Source: Deltaproteobacteria bacterium
GTDB taxonomy: Bacteria > Myxococcota > Myxococcia > SLRQ01
NCBI GenBank assembly: GCA_007130885.1
Contig: SLRQ01000012.1
Span: 1-64,000, forward strand
Length of the DNA stretch: 64,000 nucleotides
Direction of reading: 5' to 3'
Positions 26,838 through 35,581 of this stretch are shown piece by piece; positions within the stretch are counted from its first letter, which is position 1, and every line of letters begins with the position of its first letter. A program made the position numbers and the translations under genes. Under the pieces are notes generated by a model. That model saw only the letters and a program-made list of their open reading frames with translations, was not told the origin of the DNA and made no database searches.

Positions 26838-28651
26838 CACGCAGCTTCCTCTTTCTGGGCGGCCGGCTTGCCTCTAATAACGGCGTCCAGCTTGCATACT
26901 TCCATGCATGCCCCACACTTGATGCAAAGATCGTAATCGATGGTGTGGACCGTCTTCTTCTCACCGCTGATAGCTTCAACCGGACAGGCCTTGATGCACA
27001 AACCGCAGCCTTTGCACTTCTCGGCGACTATCACGTAATCGATAAGCGCCTGACAGGCTCCCGCCGGACAGGTTCGGTCCTTAATATGAGCCTCGTACTC
27101 GTCCCGGAAATAGCGGATCGTGGTCAGGGCCGGGTTCGGCGCCGTCTGACCAAGCCCGCAAAGCGAGTAAGACTTTATCGATTCACCAACGTTAATCAGC
27201 CAGTCGATGTCGTCGGCCTCGCCTTCACCGTCGCAGATCCGCTTCAGACACTCCAGCATCTTGCGCGTGCCAACCCTGCATGGCGGACACTTGCCGCAGG
27301 ACTCGCTTTGCACGAACTCCAAAAAGTAGCGAGCAAGATCGACCATGCAGGTTTCATCATCGACAACTACCATGCCTCCCGAGCCCATCATCGCTCCGGC
27401 TTCAACGAGACTGTCGTAGTCGATGGGGGTATCGATGAGACTATTGGGAATGCAGCCCCCCGATGGTCCACCTATTTGAACGGCCTTGAACTCTCGATCG
27501 TCCTTCACCCCACCGCCTATTTCATAGACGACTTTTCTGATGGTGTTGCCCATCGGCACCTCGACTAGACCGGTGTTGTTGACCTTGCCGGTCAAGGCGA
27601 AAATCTTGGTGCCCTTGCTGCCCTCGGTGCCGATGGCAGCGTACTTCTCCCACCCTTCCCGCAATATGAAAGGCACGTTGGCAAACGTCTCCACGTTATT
27701 CAGACACGTGGGTTTCCCCCAAAGGCCGGAGGTGGCCGGAAAAGGGGGACGAGGACTAGGCATTCCTCGTTTGCCCATGATGGAAGCCAGCAAGGCGGTC
27801 TCCTCGCCACAAACGAATGCCCCGGCGCCTTCCTTGACGCTGACATGAAACGAAAAGCCCGAGTCGAAGATGTCGGAGCCGAGATAACCCTGCTCCTCCG
27901 CCTGCTCAATGGCTATACGGAGCCTCTTGACGGCTAGCGGATATTCGGCGCGAACGTATATGTATCCTTCATCGGCGCCGACCGCGTAACCAGCAACCAG
28001 CATGCCTTCCAGGACGGCGTGCGGATCGCCTTCCAAGACGCTACGGTCCATGAAGGCGCCCGGATCACCCTCATCGGCGTTGCAGACGATGTACTTTTTC
28101 TCGGAGTCCGCTTTGTAGGTGAAGTCCCACTTCAAACCCGTGGGAAAGCCTGCTCCCCCTCGACCGCGAAGCCCTGATTGCTTGACCGCCTCGATCACCG
28201 CTACGCGATCCATTGACACCGCTTTGCGGAGCCCATCATATCCACCTCTGTCGACGTACTCGGCGATGCTTTCGGGATCTATGACTCCGCAGTTCTTCAG
28301 AACGATACGCTCTTGCTTCGCATAGAAGTTTATCTTGGCATGATCCGCTATCCGCTCACCAGTCTCGGGATCCTTGTAGAAAAGTCTCTCGACTACACGG
28401 TCCCCGATTAGGTGCTCCTCGACTATCTCCGAAACATCATCGGGCTCCACTCTGCAATAAAGGGTTTCTTTAGGGTAGATTATGAGCAGGGGGCCCTGTT
28501 CGCAGAAACCGTGACAACCGGAAGCCACCACCTCGAACTTCTCGGTCAAACCTCGTTCGTCGAGTTTCCGGAGAAGCTCTTCCTTCACCTTCCATGCACC
28601 CGAGGAAACGCAGCCGCTGCCCGCGCAGAGCAGGATCCGCCTCTTAGCCAT
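26837..28651 (-). CDS. NuoF/HydB-like NAD(P)H-binding flavoprotein
   Basis: A 604-residue flavoprotein that links NAD(P)H to the formate dehydrogenase. Domains: N-terminal thioredoxin-like [2Fe-2S] fold (C9, C14, C46, C50), FMN/NAD site with GRGGAGFPTG near 155, a [4Fe-4S] motif CGKCPPCRVGT near 445, and a C-terminal two-cluster ferredoxin (CKGCGLCIKACP, CIKCGACMEVC). The extra C-terminal clusters are typical of HydB-like subunits in bifurcating enzymes and absent from plain NuoF. Start 28651 has AGGAG seven bases upstream; 28672 is an alternative. It is the first gene of the Wood-Ljungdahl run. Confidence 0.92.
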   Translation of the reverse strand: MAKRRILLCAGSGCVSSGAWKVKEELLRKLDERGLTEKFEVVASGCHGFCEQGPLLIIYPKETLYCRVEPDDVSEIVEEHLIGDRVVERLFYKDPETGERIADHAKINFYAKQERIVLKNCGVIDPESIAEYVDRGGYDGLRKAVSMDRVAVIEAVKQSGLRGRGGAGFPTGLKWDFTYKADSEKKYIVCNADEGDPGAFMDRSVLEGDPHAVLEGMLVAGYAVGADEGYIYVRAEYPLAVKRLRIAIEQAEEQGYLGSDIFDSGFSFHVSVKEGAGAFVCGEETALLASIMGKRGMPSPRPPFPATSGLWGKPTCLNNVETFANVPFILREGWEKYAAIGTEGSKGTKIFALTGKVNNTGLVEVPMGNTIRKVVYEIGGGVKDDREFKAVQIGGPSGGCIPNSLIDTPIDYDSLVEAGAMMGSGGMVVVDDETCMVDLARYFLEFVQSESCGKCPPCRVGTRKMLECLKRICDGEGEADDIDWLINVGESIKSYSLCGLGQTAPNPALTTIRYFRDEYEAHIKDRTCPAGACQALIDYVIVAEKCKGCGLCIKACPVEAISGEKKTVHTIDYDLCIKCGACMEVCKLDAVIRGKPAAQKEEAA

Positions 28652-28883
28652 GCTGCTGCTCCTTACCCGCAAATTCGGTATGCAACCGAAACCGCGGCAA
28701 GCATTCTAACAAAGTCAAAATCTTCGTGAACACCGCTTGCAAGCCTGCGGAAAACACAAGTACTAGGGATTTCATGCCCAGGCTCATGCTAGCTACCAAT
28801 TTTTCCACCTCGTTGCAAATCATCCCGTGGAGCAGGAGGATTAGCGGACGAATAACAGACGATGGTGTAAGGTTCGCCAGACC

Positions 28884-30038
28884 ATGCTCCGGGTGACTCG
28901 ACATACCACCCGGGAGATAATCGCCCCGGCAATGACGGCCCTAGTGGTCGCGACCTTTCTCCTGCTCACCACGCAGATTCTCCGGGTGGGAGAAGCGGCC
29001 TTCGGATACGGGCTGAGCCTCCCGGACTTCCTGCTCATCCTAGGGCTGCTAATACCCCGTTTTCTTGTATTCGCCCTGCCCCTCGCGGTGTTGGTGGGGG
29101 TGCTCGCCGGGCTGGGCCGCCTAGCCGCGGATCGTGAAATATTGGCATTGAGCGCGGCCGGCCTCTCGCCTTCCAGGCTTTGCCCCGCCCCGCTGCTCGT
29201 CGGCTTTTTGGCCAGTATCGTCTGCCTGGGCCTAACTGCATGGGGAGAGCCTAAAGCCTTGAGTGGTCTCACGCAGCGCCTTGCAACCGTGGTCGAGCGA
29301 AACCTCGCGGCAGGCCTCGAGCCGGGGGTGATACACCAAGATATTCCCGGAGTACTTCTTCATGCCCGCGAGCGCCTCGAAGACGGCCGCCTGAAAGATG
29401 TATTCCTGCAGATGGAACTCGAAGCGGGGAAAGCGACAATCGCATCGAGGTTCGCCCGTCTCGACCCGACCGGAGGCGTGGGCATCCACCTCTCACTGAA
29501 AGATGGAGAGATGCTGCGGGCATCCGCCGCCGAAAAGATCCAGACCGCGCCAGAGCAAGATCTCGTCAACGCCCAAGAAGAGAGCACCGGCCCTCGACTT
29601 GACCGAGTGCAGTTCGAAAGCGCTGAGGTTGGCCTTGACGTAGCGGAAGCAGCAGACAGACGCGCTCGCTTCATCGGAGGTCTTGACGCGCTCACCATAA
29701 CCGAGCTGCGCTCCGAGATGTACGAGGCTCCGGCTGAGTGGACGCGCGGGCGCGCCACTGTGGCATTTCACCGCCGCTTAGCCGTCCCTTTCTCCTGCCT
29801 CTCATTGAGCATTCTGGGCATGGGCATGGCGATGGCCGGTGCCACTCCAGGAACGAAAAGGCGCGGGTCGGGCTTCGTTGGGGGGATTGGCGCCATGCTT
29901 GGCTACTATATGCTCCTTCGAGTCGCCGAAAACATGGCTTTGACGGGCAAAGCCGCGCCGTCGTTGCTCCTATGGATCCCCAATCTCATGGCGGCACTTA
30001 TCGGTGTTTGCCTATTGATTCTGGCGGTCAGGCGATGA
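28884..30038 (+). CDS. lptF: Lipopolysaccharide export permease LptF
   Basis: One of the two permease subunits of the Lpt bridge that moves LPS from the inner to the outer membrane. The 384-residue protein has the family layout: three membrane helices at the N-terminus (to about residue 115), a periplasmic beta-jellyroll domain (about 125-285) and three C-terminal helices. The segment LAADREILALSAAGLS near 75-90 is the cytoplasmic coupling region. It is divergent from the formate dehydrogenase genes across 232 bp. It overlaps lptG by 4 bp. Presence of LptFG supports an outer membrane. Confidence 0.88.
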   Translation: MLRVTRHTTREIIAPAMTALVVATFLLLTTQILRVGEAAFGYGLSLPDFLLILGLLIPRFLVFALPLAVLVGVLAGLGRLAADREILALSAAGLSPSRLCPAPLLVGFLASIVCLGLTAWGEPKALSGLTQRLATVVERNLAAGLEPGVIHQDIPGVLLHARERLEDGRLKDVFLQMELEAGKATIASRFARLDPTGGVGIHLSLKDGEMLRASAAEKIQTAPEQDLVNAQEESTGPRLDRVQFESAEVGLDVAEAADRRARFIGGLDALTITELRSEMYEAPAEWTRGRATVAFHRRLAVPFSCLSLSILGMGMAMAGATPGTKRRGSGFVGGIGAMLGYYMLLRVAENMALTGKAAPSLLLWIPNLMAALIGVCLLILAVRR

Positions 30039-31108
30039 TCGGTTGGGTTTCGCTCACAAAGCTGTTTGGCTCCCGAATTCTTCTGACGCTCGCGGGAGGA
30101 ACCGCGTTGCTCATCATGGCTGACCTCGCCGAGGTCAGCCGCCAGCTCGCCGAACAAGACAATCCACTCCGTACAATCGTCGAGGTTTACGGCAATCTCC
30201 TGCCCAGCCTCACCCTTCAGGCGCTGCCCGTAGGGGTTCTGCTTGGAGTCCTACTTGCGATCACCGATCTCGTCAGAAGCCGTGAGCTCCTCGCCTGGCG
30301 AGCAGCCGGAGCAGGCGCGGCGCACCTAGCTGCTCCAGCGCTAGTGATATCTTTTGTTCTATCGGGTGTTGGACTTTTCGTGGCAGATCAAATGGCACCT
30401 CTAGGCGTCAAGAGAGCAACCGACATACAGATGCGGGAGCTGGGACGCATGAGATCGGCGTGGAGTCCGTTTCACCGCGAGCACCGCTGGGTCGTCGCTC
30501 GAGACGGAGGGCTTTATAACGTCGAGACCATTACGGATGGAGGCCGGCACCTCGAAGGCTTGACCCGCTACGAGTACGCTGACGGCCGACTCACGGCTGT
30601 CACATACGTCGATGAGATGGAACACGATGGAAAAGAATGGGAGCCGGTCAGCACGACGTCATGGCGTTTCGATCCACATGACACCGGTCGAATCTTCGTC
30701 GACACCGAGCCTCTCCGAATTCCCGAAAAACCGTCTCACTTCAGTGGCGTCGACGCTCACCCGGAAGCGCTCACCGGATCGGCTCTACAAGACGCAATAG
30801 CCCTCCGGAAAGCTCAAGGTCAACCGGCTCTTCCTTTTGAAATGGAGGCGAGAACCAGGTGGACCATGCCGCTTATGGGGCTGGCCCTCGCGGTGCTTGC
30901 GCTTGGCCTTGGTCTGGTCAAGAGACCCCCTGCCACACATGTCGAAGCAGCGGCGGTTGCTATAGGTATAGCTTTCATCGCATGGACGCTCCTGGCCATA
31001 TGCCGAGCCTTGGGTCTAGCAGGAATGATCTCGCCGACTCTGGCAGCATTTCTGCCTGTTGTTCTGCCGGCTGCCGTTGGAGTGCTTCTGCTCTGGGAGC
31101 GCCGATAA
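30035..31108 (+). CDS. lptG: Lipopolysaccharide export permease LptG
   Basis: Second permease of the LPS exporter, 357 residues, same six-helix plus periplasmic-domain layout as LptF. The reading frame is open well upstream inside lptF, but the true start is the ATG at 30035 (MIGWVSLTKLFG), which overlaps the lptF stop as ATGA. The coupling helix LVRSRELLAWRAAG lies near residue 80. The cytoplasmic ATPase LptB is not in the window. Confidence 0.87.
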   Translation: MIGWVSLTKLFGSRILLTLAGGTALLIMADLAEVSRQLAEQDNPLRTIVEVYGNLLPSLTLQALPVGVLLGVLLAITDLVRSRELLAWRAAGAGAAHLAAPALVISFVLSGVGLFVADQMAPLGVKRATDIQMRELGRMRSAWSPFHREHRWVVARDGGLYNVETITDGGRHLEGLTRYEYADGRLTAVTYVDEMEHDGKEWEPVSTTSWRFDPHDTGRIFVDTEPLRIPEKPSHFSGVDAHPEALTGSALQDAIALRKAQGQPALPFEMEARTRWTMPLMGLALAVLALGLGLVKRPPATHVEAAAVAIGIAFIAWTLLAICRALGLAGMISPTLAAFLPVVLPAAVGVLLLWERR

Positions 31109-31128
31109 GATCAGTATCGGTGACAGGG

Positions 31129-31144
31129 TGGTCCCGGTCTTGCT
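31129..31144 (+). promoter_or_regulatory. Candidate sigma54 (-24/-12) promoter for the sugar transferase
   Basis: TGGTCC-N5-TTGCT keeps GG and GC exactly ten bases apart and has a perfect TTGCT -12 element; the -24 element is TGG with two substitutions relative to TGGCAC. Transcription would start near 31155, giving a leader of about 105 bases before the GTG at 31260. The element lies in the 151-bp gap after lptG. No enhancer dyads like those upstream of gspC are visible. Confidence 0.5.
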
Positions 31145-31220
31145 ATATTGCTCGCTCAATAGACCAACCCCACCAACGCAGCCGGAATACCTCCACCGCT
31201 GCCATGAATTCTGACACGCA

Positions 31221-31240
31221 CCGCGACATAAATGTCGCGG
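31221..31240. repeat. Perfect 20-bp inverted repeat in the sugar transferase leader
   Basis: Nine-base arms (CCGCGACAT / ATGTCGCGG) flank AA. It ends 19 bases before the GTG start and would be inside the leader made from the predicted sigma54 promoter. It could be a repressor operator or an RNA hairpin that limits access to the ribosome site (GAGG) just downstream. No T-run follows, so it is not a terminator. Confidence 0.5.
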
Positions 31241-31259
31241 TTCTGTGTGAGGCGAGACC

Positions 31260-32711
31260 GTGAGCGACGCTCGAAGCTATAACTATAAAGTCTTCTTGAT
31301 GATGGGAGATGTCTTTGCGCTGGTCCTAGCCTTCGCTACCGCCGCTTGGCTGCGCTACCACTTGGATCCATTCGGTTGGTTCTCCTCGGCCCCTGCTCCA
31401 TGGGGCCCGATGGCTCAGGCTCTCCCCATAGTAGCGGTGATATGGATCGCTACGCTTCGGTTCAACGGTCTTTACAGTCTTGCTCACGGCCCCATCGACG
31501 AACTCATCCGACTCGGCCGAGCCGTGATCATTACTTTCGTGCTGCTCGGAGGCGCCGCATTCCTGTATCGCGATTTCTCGTATAGCCGCGCCGTGGCGAT
31601 TCTCATGATGCCGCTTCTTTTCATGGGAACGATCTTCCTGCGTATGGTGGCAAGGTTTTTCTGGCACCAAGTACTGCGCCTGACCCCGGCAGCTGGAGAA
31701 GGCCTGATTCTGGGAGCCGGACCGGTTGCTCGCCACCTAGCAGCCACCATGACCACCCCACGATCTGACTATCAGGTGACGGGGATCATTACTCCGAATG
31801 AGAATGAGACTCCTGTAGGAGCCGAGCTGGCCGGCGTACCGGTAGTCGGAACTAGAGCAGACGTTGAAAAGTTGCTTCGCTCGGGCCGATACCGCGCGCT
31901 GCTGGTTGCGGAGGGCAGTCTCGACCATGATGCCCACCTGGCGGTTGCGGAGAGCTGCTTGAAGTTCGGTGTTCAATATCACGCAGTTCCCGATGTCTTC
32001 GAGCTGATGCTGGACCGTGTTCAGGTCAACATGGTCGGAGGCCTACCGCTCCTCGGACTCAAGAGCAGCAACCTAACCGGCGTGAACTTTCTTCTGAAGC
32101 GAATCTTCGATCTCGTTCTTTCGAGCACTCTCCTTCTTCTAGCTTCACCCGTCTTGCTGGCCACGGCCATTGGGATCAAACTGTCATCCAAAGGGCCGGT
32201 GTTCTATTCCCAGGAAAGGCTGGGCCTGCATGGAAGGCCGTTCAAATTGATCAAGTTCCGTTCCATGCATCAGGCGTCAGATGACTCGCGCGTAAGGGAG
32301 TATGCGGCGAAGTGGATTCGAGGAGACGAGGCGGCCTGCAAGGACGAATCCGGAGAGAAGGTCTACAAGCCCTCCCAAGAATCGAGAGTATTTCCTTTCG
32401 GGGCCTTCATAAGAAAGTATTCCATCGACGAGCTGCCCCAGCTCATGAACGTTTTCAAGGGCGACATGAGCGTGATCGGTCCGAGGCCCCCTGTACCATA
32501 CGAGGCCGAGGTCTACCGGGAGTGGCATCGAAGGCGGTTCGAAGCGCTTCCAGGCATCACAGGCCTATGGCAGGTCTCGGGCCGAAACAAGCTCACCTTC
32601 GATGAACAAGCCCGTCTCGATATAGACTACATCGACAACTGGTCCTTCGACCTCGACCTGCGCATAGCTTTCAAGACCGTAGGCGAAGTACTGGCGGGGA
32701 ACGGACGTTGA
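31260..32711 (+). CDS. Polyprenyl-phosphate sugar-1-phosphate transferase (WcaJ/WbaP type)
   Basis: Starts glycan synthesis by putting a sugar-1-phosphate onto the undecaprenyl carrier at the inner membrane. The 483-residue protein has four to five N-terminal membrane helices, a central nucleotide-binding-like CoA_binding_3 region (LILGAGPVARHLA near 148) and a C-terminal bacterial sugar transferase domain from about 270 with a membrane helix, KLIKFRSM, and YSIDELPQLMNVFKGDMS. The start is GTG 31260 with GAGG upstream. The last codons overlap the next gene. The transferred sugar cannot be told. Confidence 0.9.
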   Translation: MSDARSYNYKVFLMMGDVFALVLAFATAAWLRYHLDPFGWFSSAPAPWGPMAQALPIVAVIWIATLRFNGLYSLAHGPIDELIRLGRAVIITFVLLGGAAFLYRDFSYSRAVAILMMPLLFMGTIFLRMVARFFWHQVLRLTPAAGEGLILGAGPVARHLAATMTTPRSDYQVTGIITPNENETPVGAELAGVPVVGTRADVEKLLRSGRYRALLVAEGSLDHDAHLAVAESCLKFGVQYHAVPDVFELMLDRVQVNMVGGLPLLGLKSSNLTGVNFLLKRIFDLVLSSTLLLLASPVLLATAIGIKLSSKGPVFYSQERLGLHGRPFKLIKFRSMHQASDDSRVREYAAKWIRGDEAACKDESGEKVYKPSQESRVFPFGAFIRKYSIDELPQLMNVFKGDMSVIGPRPPVPYEAEVYREWHRRRFEALPGITGLWQVSGRNKLTFDEQARLDIDYIDNWSFDLDLRIAFKTVGEVLAGNGR

Positions 32712-33790
32712 CGCCTCCCCCTGTCAGCACGGTTCGCCCTCCGGTCAGCTTGGGCCTGATAGGCTGCGGCCATTGGGGTCTAAACTTATTCCGGGAGGCA
32801 AGCGGTTCAGCCGGCGCTTCGGTCACGGCGGCTTGCGACATCGACAGCGACCGCCTGCATCAACTGGGAAAGAGCCATCCCGGCCTGAGCCTATTCTCCA
32901 GCGCTGATGAGCTCCTGAAGAAGAGTTCCGCGGATGGAGTGCTGATAGCAACCCCGCAGGCCACACACTACGATCTTGCCTTGGCCGCTTTGCAAGCGGG
33001 AAAGCACGTATATGTGGAAAAGCTTCTCGGCCAGACATCGACGGAGGCCGAAGAGCTGGATCTTCTTGCTAGGCGCAAAGGCCTGATACTGATGGTCGGG
33101 CATGTTTGTGCTCACGATCCGCTCGTCGAGCATTTGCTGGATGAGGTCGCCGCCGGTACCGCGGGCGAGCTACTTCATATTCGCGCCGTCCGGGTCGCTC
33201 TAGGACGACACCAGCCCGACGCAAATGTCGTGTGGGACCTTGCACCTCATGATCTATCCATTCTCCAGCGTCTTACCGGCGGAATGCCCAACGAAGTAGC
33301 CGTTCACGGGAAAGCTTTCGTTGGCGACGCCGTGGAGATCGCAAGCATTCGCCTTGCTTATGATGCCGGCCCGGTAGTCGACCTGTGTGTCTCTTGGCTC
33401 GACCCCCTAAAGGAGCGGCGCTGGAATCTGCTAGGCACAAAGGGCTCTCTACTGCTCGACTGGTTGGACCATGAGGATCCGTTCTTTTTTCAAGACGGCA
33501 GAGCCGAAATGGTCCAGAACGGTCACGCACCCGAGTTCATCTACCACAACGGCAGACGACAAGCTCTTGGCTCTTCGTCCAGCGTTGATAGTCCTCTGTC
33601 CCGCCTTTGCCGGCACTTCATCGATTGCTTGGTCACCGGCTCATCACCGATCACCGGAGGACCGGAAGGAACGGCTCTGCTGACGGTCCTCGAGGCCTGC
33701 GACCGTTCCATCGCCGCTGGAGGCTCGGCGATGAGAGTCGGGCTCGACTCCCCAGCGAACGTCGTCAACCCCGCGCAGGTTAGCTGGTAG
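32708..33790 (+). CDS. Gfo/Idh/MocA family oxidoreductase
   Basis: NAD(P)-dependent dehydrogenase of the sugar-modifying Gfo/Idh/MocA group. The N-terminal Rossmann domain shows GLIGCGHWGLN near residue 16 and the conserved Glu-Lys of the catalytic motif is in HVYVEKLLG near 100. Family members in polysaccharide loci (WlbA type) oxidise C3 of UDP-sugars. The likely start is a TTG at 32708 overlapping the previous stop; no better ATG precedes the Rossmann motif. The final 147 bp overlap, on the opposite strand, the end of the WecG-like gene. Confidence 0.85.
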   Translation: MTPPPVSTVRPPVSLGLIGCGHWGLNLFREASGSAGASVTAACDIDSDRLHQLGKSHPGLSLFSSADELLKKSSADGVLIATPQATHYDLALAALQAGKHVYVEKLLGQTSTEAEELDLLARRKGLILMVGHVCAHDPLVEHLLDEVAAGTAGELLHIRAVRVALGRHQPDANVVWDLAPHDLSILQRLTGGMPNEVAVHGKAFVGDAVEIASIRLAYDAGPVVDLCVSWLDPLKERRWNLLGTKGSLLLDWLDHEDPFFFQDGRAEMVQNGHAPEFIYHNGRRQALGSSSSVDSPLSRLCRHFIDCLVTGSSPITGGPEGTALLTVLEACDRSIAAGGSAMRVGLDSPANVVNPAQVSW

Positions 33791-34546
33791 CAATCGCGCC
33801 AGAAGCGCCTCGGCGACCATCAGGGAAAACAGCGTGTTGGTCACCAGATAACGCCGCCAAAGACGGCGCGGCTCCTGCATCACCCTCCAGAGCCACTCCA
33901 ACCCCATTGCCTGCCATCTTCGCGGCGCCCTGCGAACGAGCCCGGCCATGACATCCAGTGACCCCCCCACTCCATGGCAGACGATGGCCCCGCAGTCATC
34001 GGCGTATTTCGCAAGAAAGCGTTCTTTCTTTGGGCTTCCCATGCCCACAAAAAGCAAGTCAGGCCGCGAGTCCCTGATGTCGGCAACAATGGCCTTCTCG
34101 TCCTTCTCGGAAAAGTAGCCATGATGCGCACCGCAGATGACCGCACCAGGATAATCGCGACGAACCGCATCGAGCGCCTTAGAAAGAGCATACTCGGTCG
34201 CCCCCAGGAAGTAGACCCTCCAGCCTCTCGAGCTTGCTTGCTCGAGCAGAGCTTGCATCAAGTCTATGCCGGTGACTCGTTCGGGAATCGCCTTGCCGAG
34301 CAGCCGGGACGCCCACACCACGGACATCCCGTCGGCCAAAATGATGTCCGAGGCCAAGACGGCTCTGAACAAGGCAGGATCGCCCCTCATCCGCACCAAC
34401 TTCGCGGCGTTGACCACCCCGAAAAGCACCGTCCTGTCGCCACCGGCGGAAACGAGCCGGTCCGCGACCGAAACCGCTTCACGCCGGTCGAGACAGGCAA
34501 TGGGAACGCCGAACATCTCGTAGACGGTGTCGGTAGGAGCTTTCAT
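33644..34546 (-). CDS. WecG/TagA/CpsF family glycosyltransferase
   Basis: A GT26-family enzyme that adds a sugar (often ManNAc or ManNAcA) to a lipid-linked primer on the inner membrane. Recognisable features: VVNAAKLV near 45, DGMSVVWASRLLG near 72, the GMGSPKKERFLAKY motif near 168 (family GxGxPxQE) and a cationic tail segment WLWRVMQEPRRLWRRYLVTN near 218 that contacts the membrane. The family core ends around residue 245; the last ~50 residues lie opposite the Gfo/Idh gene and look unconserved. It is the only minus-strand gene inside this plus-strand glycan locus. Confidence 0.88.
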   Translation of the reverse strand: MKAPTDTVYEMFGVPIACLDRREAVSVADRLVSAGGDRTVLFGVVNAAKLVRMRGDPALFRAVLASDIILADGMSVVWASRLLGKAIPERVTGIDLMQALLEQASSRGWRVYFLGATEYALSKALDAVRRDYPGAVICGAHHGYFSEKDEKAIVADIRDSRPDLLFVGMGSPKKERFLAKYADDCGAIVCHGVGGSLDVMAGLVRRAPRRWQAMGLEWLWRVMQEPRRLWRRYLVTNTLFSLMVAEALLARLLPANLRGVDDVRWGVEPDSHRRASSGDGTVAGLEDRQQSRSFRSSGDR

Positions 34547-34777
34547 GAAAGATTGCAGGCTAAACTACTAGACGATCCTACAGCAATAATGTCCGGACAT
34601 CACTACCGATGACTGTGTCCAACAGTTGCTTGCTGGCAAGCCAAGCCAAAGTTCAGTAGAAGTAAGGGCACTATCGCCTGATCGCCTTCCAACGTAGTGG
34701 CAAGCTCCCGAAGGCTGCGTCAAGGAAATATCGGTCAGGCGGAACAAACGATCAAGCATCACCTTGGGTCAAGCGAC

Positions 34778-35572
34778 ATGCAATCAGTCCCATCCTCTCT
34801 GTGGAAACGCCGCCATCTGTTGTGGGTTCTCGTCATGTCGAACCTGAAGCGGCAGAACAAGAACTCAAGCCTAGGTTATCTATGGTGGCTGATCGATCCT
34901 CTGATAATGACCGGGATCTATTACATGGTCGTCTCGGTGGTGTTCGATCGCGGCGGAGCGAACCAGCCATTCATCCTGTTTCTTGTCTGCGGCCTGTTGC
35001 CCTGGAAGGCCTTCGCCGAGGGGCTGGGGCAATCTACGAACTCTTTTCGAAACGCGGGCGGCATCATCAAGGCCATCGCCTTTCCCAAGGCCGTGCTACC
35101 AATATCACTGGTTGCATCAAATACGATCTACCTCTTGTTCGCGCTCATCATACCGATCACTCTGGCCGTCGTTCTGGCACCGACTCACGACACATGGCCT
35201 GCGTTGTCCTACATCATGCTACCGGTGGTAGTAGCCGTGCAGGCCACCCTGGCCCTCGGGCTATCTCTCCTTCTGGCTACAGCCGGCCTCTTCTTCATCG
35301 ACCTTCAGAATATAATCCGGCACATAACTCGCATGTGGTACTTCCTGTCTCCGGGGCTGTACTCTATCGATCGCATCCCGGAAGATTGGCACTCGATATA
35401 TCGATTGAACCCCATGGTCGGCATTCTAACCAGCTACCGCGACGTGATCATGCATGGTCGCCTGCCCGCTTTTATAGACCTTGCCTACCCTCTTGCTGTT
35501 GCATGTCTTTTCTTGGTGGTCGGCTACGCCGTCTTGCGACGTTTCGAGGGGAAACTCGCTCAACATCTCTAA
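34778..35572 (+). CDS. ABC-2 polysaccharide export permease (Wzm/KpsM type)
   Basis: Membrane half of an ABC exporter that flips a finished lipid-linked glycan to the periplasm. Six hydrophobic helices are visible; the N-terminal SNLKRQNKNSSLGYLWWLIDPL segment is the conserved amphipathic part of O-antigen/teichoic-acid exporters. I chose ATG 34778 (264 residues, family-typical). A GTG at 34697 would add 27 Arg/Gln-rich residues. Neither has a strong ribosome site. The likely ATPase partner is at 41481-42287 on the other strand. Confidence 0.86.
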   Translation: MQSVPSSLWKRRHLLWVLVMSNLKRQNKNSSLGYLWWLIDPLIMTGIYYMVVSVVFDRGGANQPFILFLVCGLLPWKAFAEGLGQSTNSFRNAGGIIKAIAFPKAVLPISLVASNTIYLLFALIIPITLAVVLAPTHDTWPALSYIMLPVVVAVQATLALGLSLLLATAGLFFIDLQNIIRHITRMWYFLSPGLYSIDRIPEDWHSIYRLNPMVGILTSYRDVIMHGRLPAFIDLAYPLAVACLFLVVGYAVLRRFEGKLAQHL

Positions 35573-35581
35573 CCGAAGACG

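Noticed and set aside
29738..30034. N-terminal extension of lptG into lptF
   Set aside because: The frame is open, but the family N-terminus and ATGA overlap place the start at 30035; the extra residues are a shifted reading of lptF.
34589..34600. 12-bp palindrome ATGTCCGGACAT as an operator
   Set aside because: It is a perfect palindrome in the gap before the WecG-like gene, but it is single copy and has no promoter boxes clearly placed around it.
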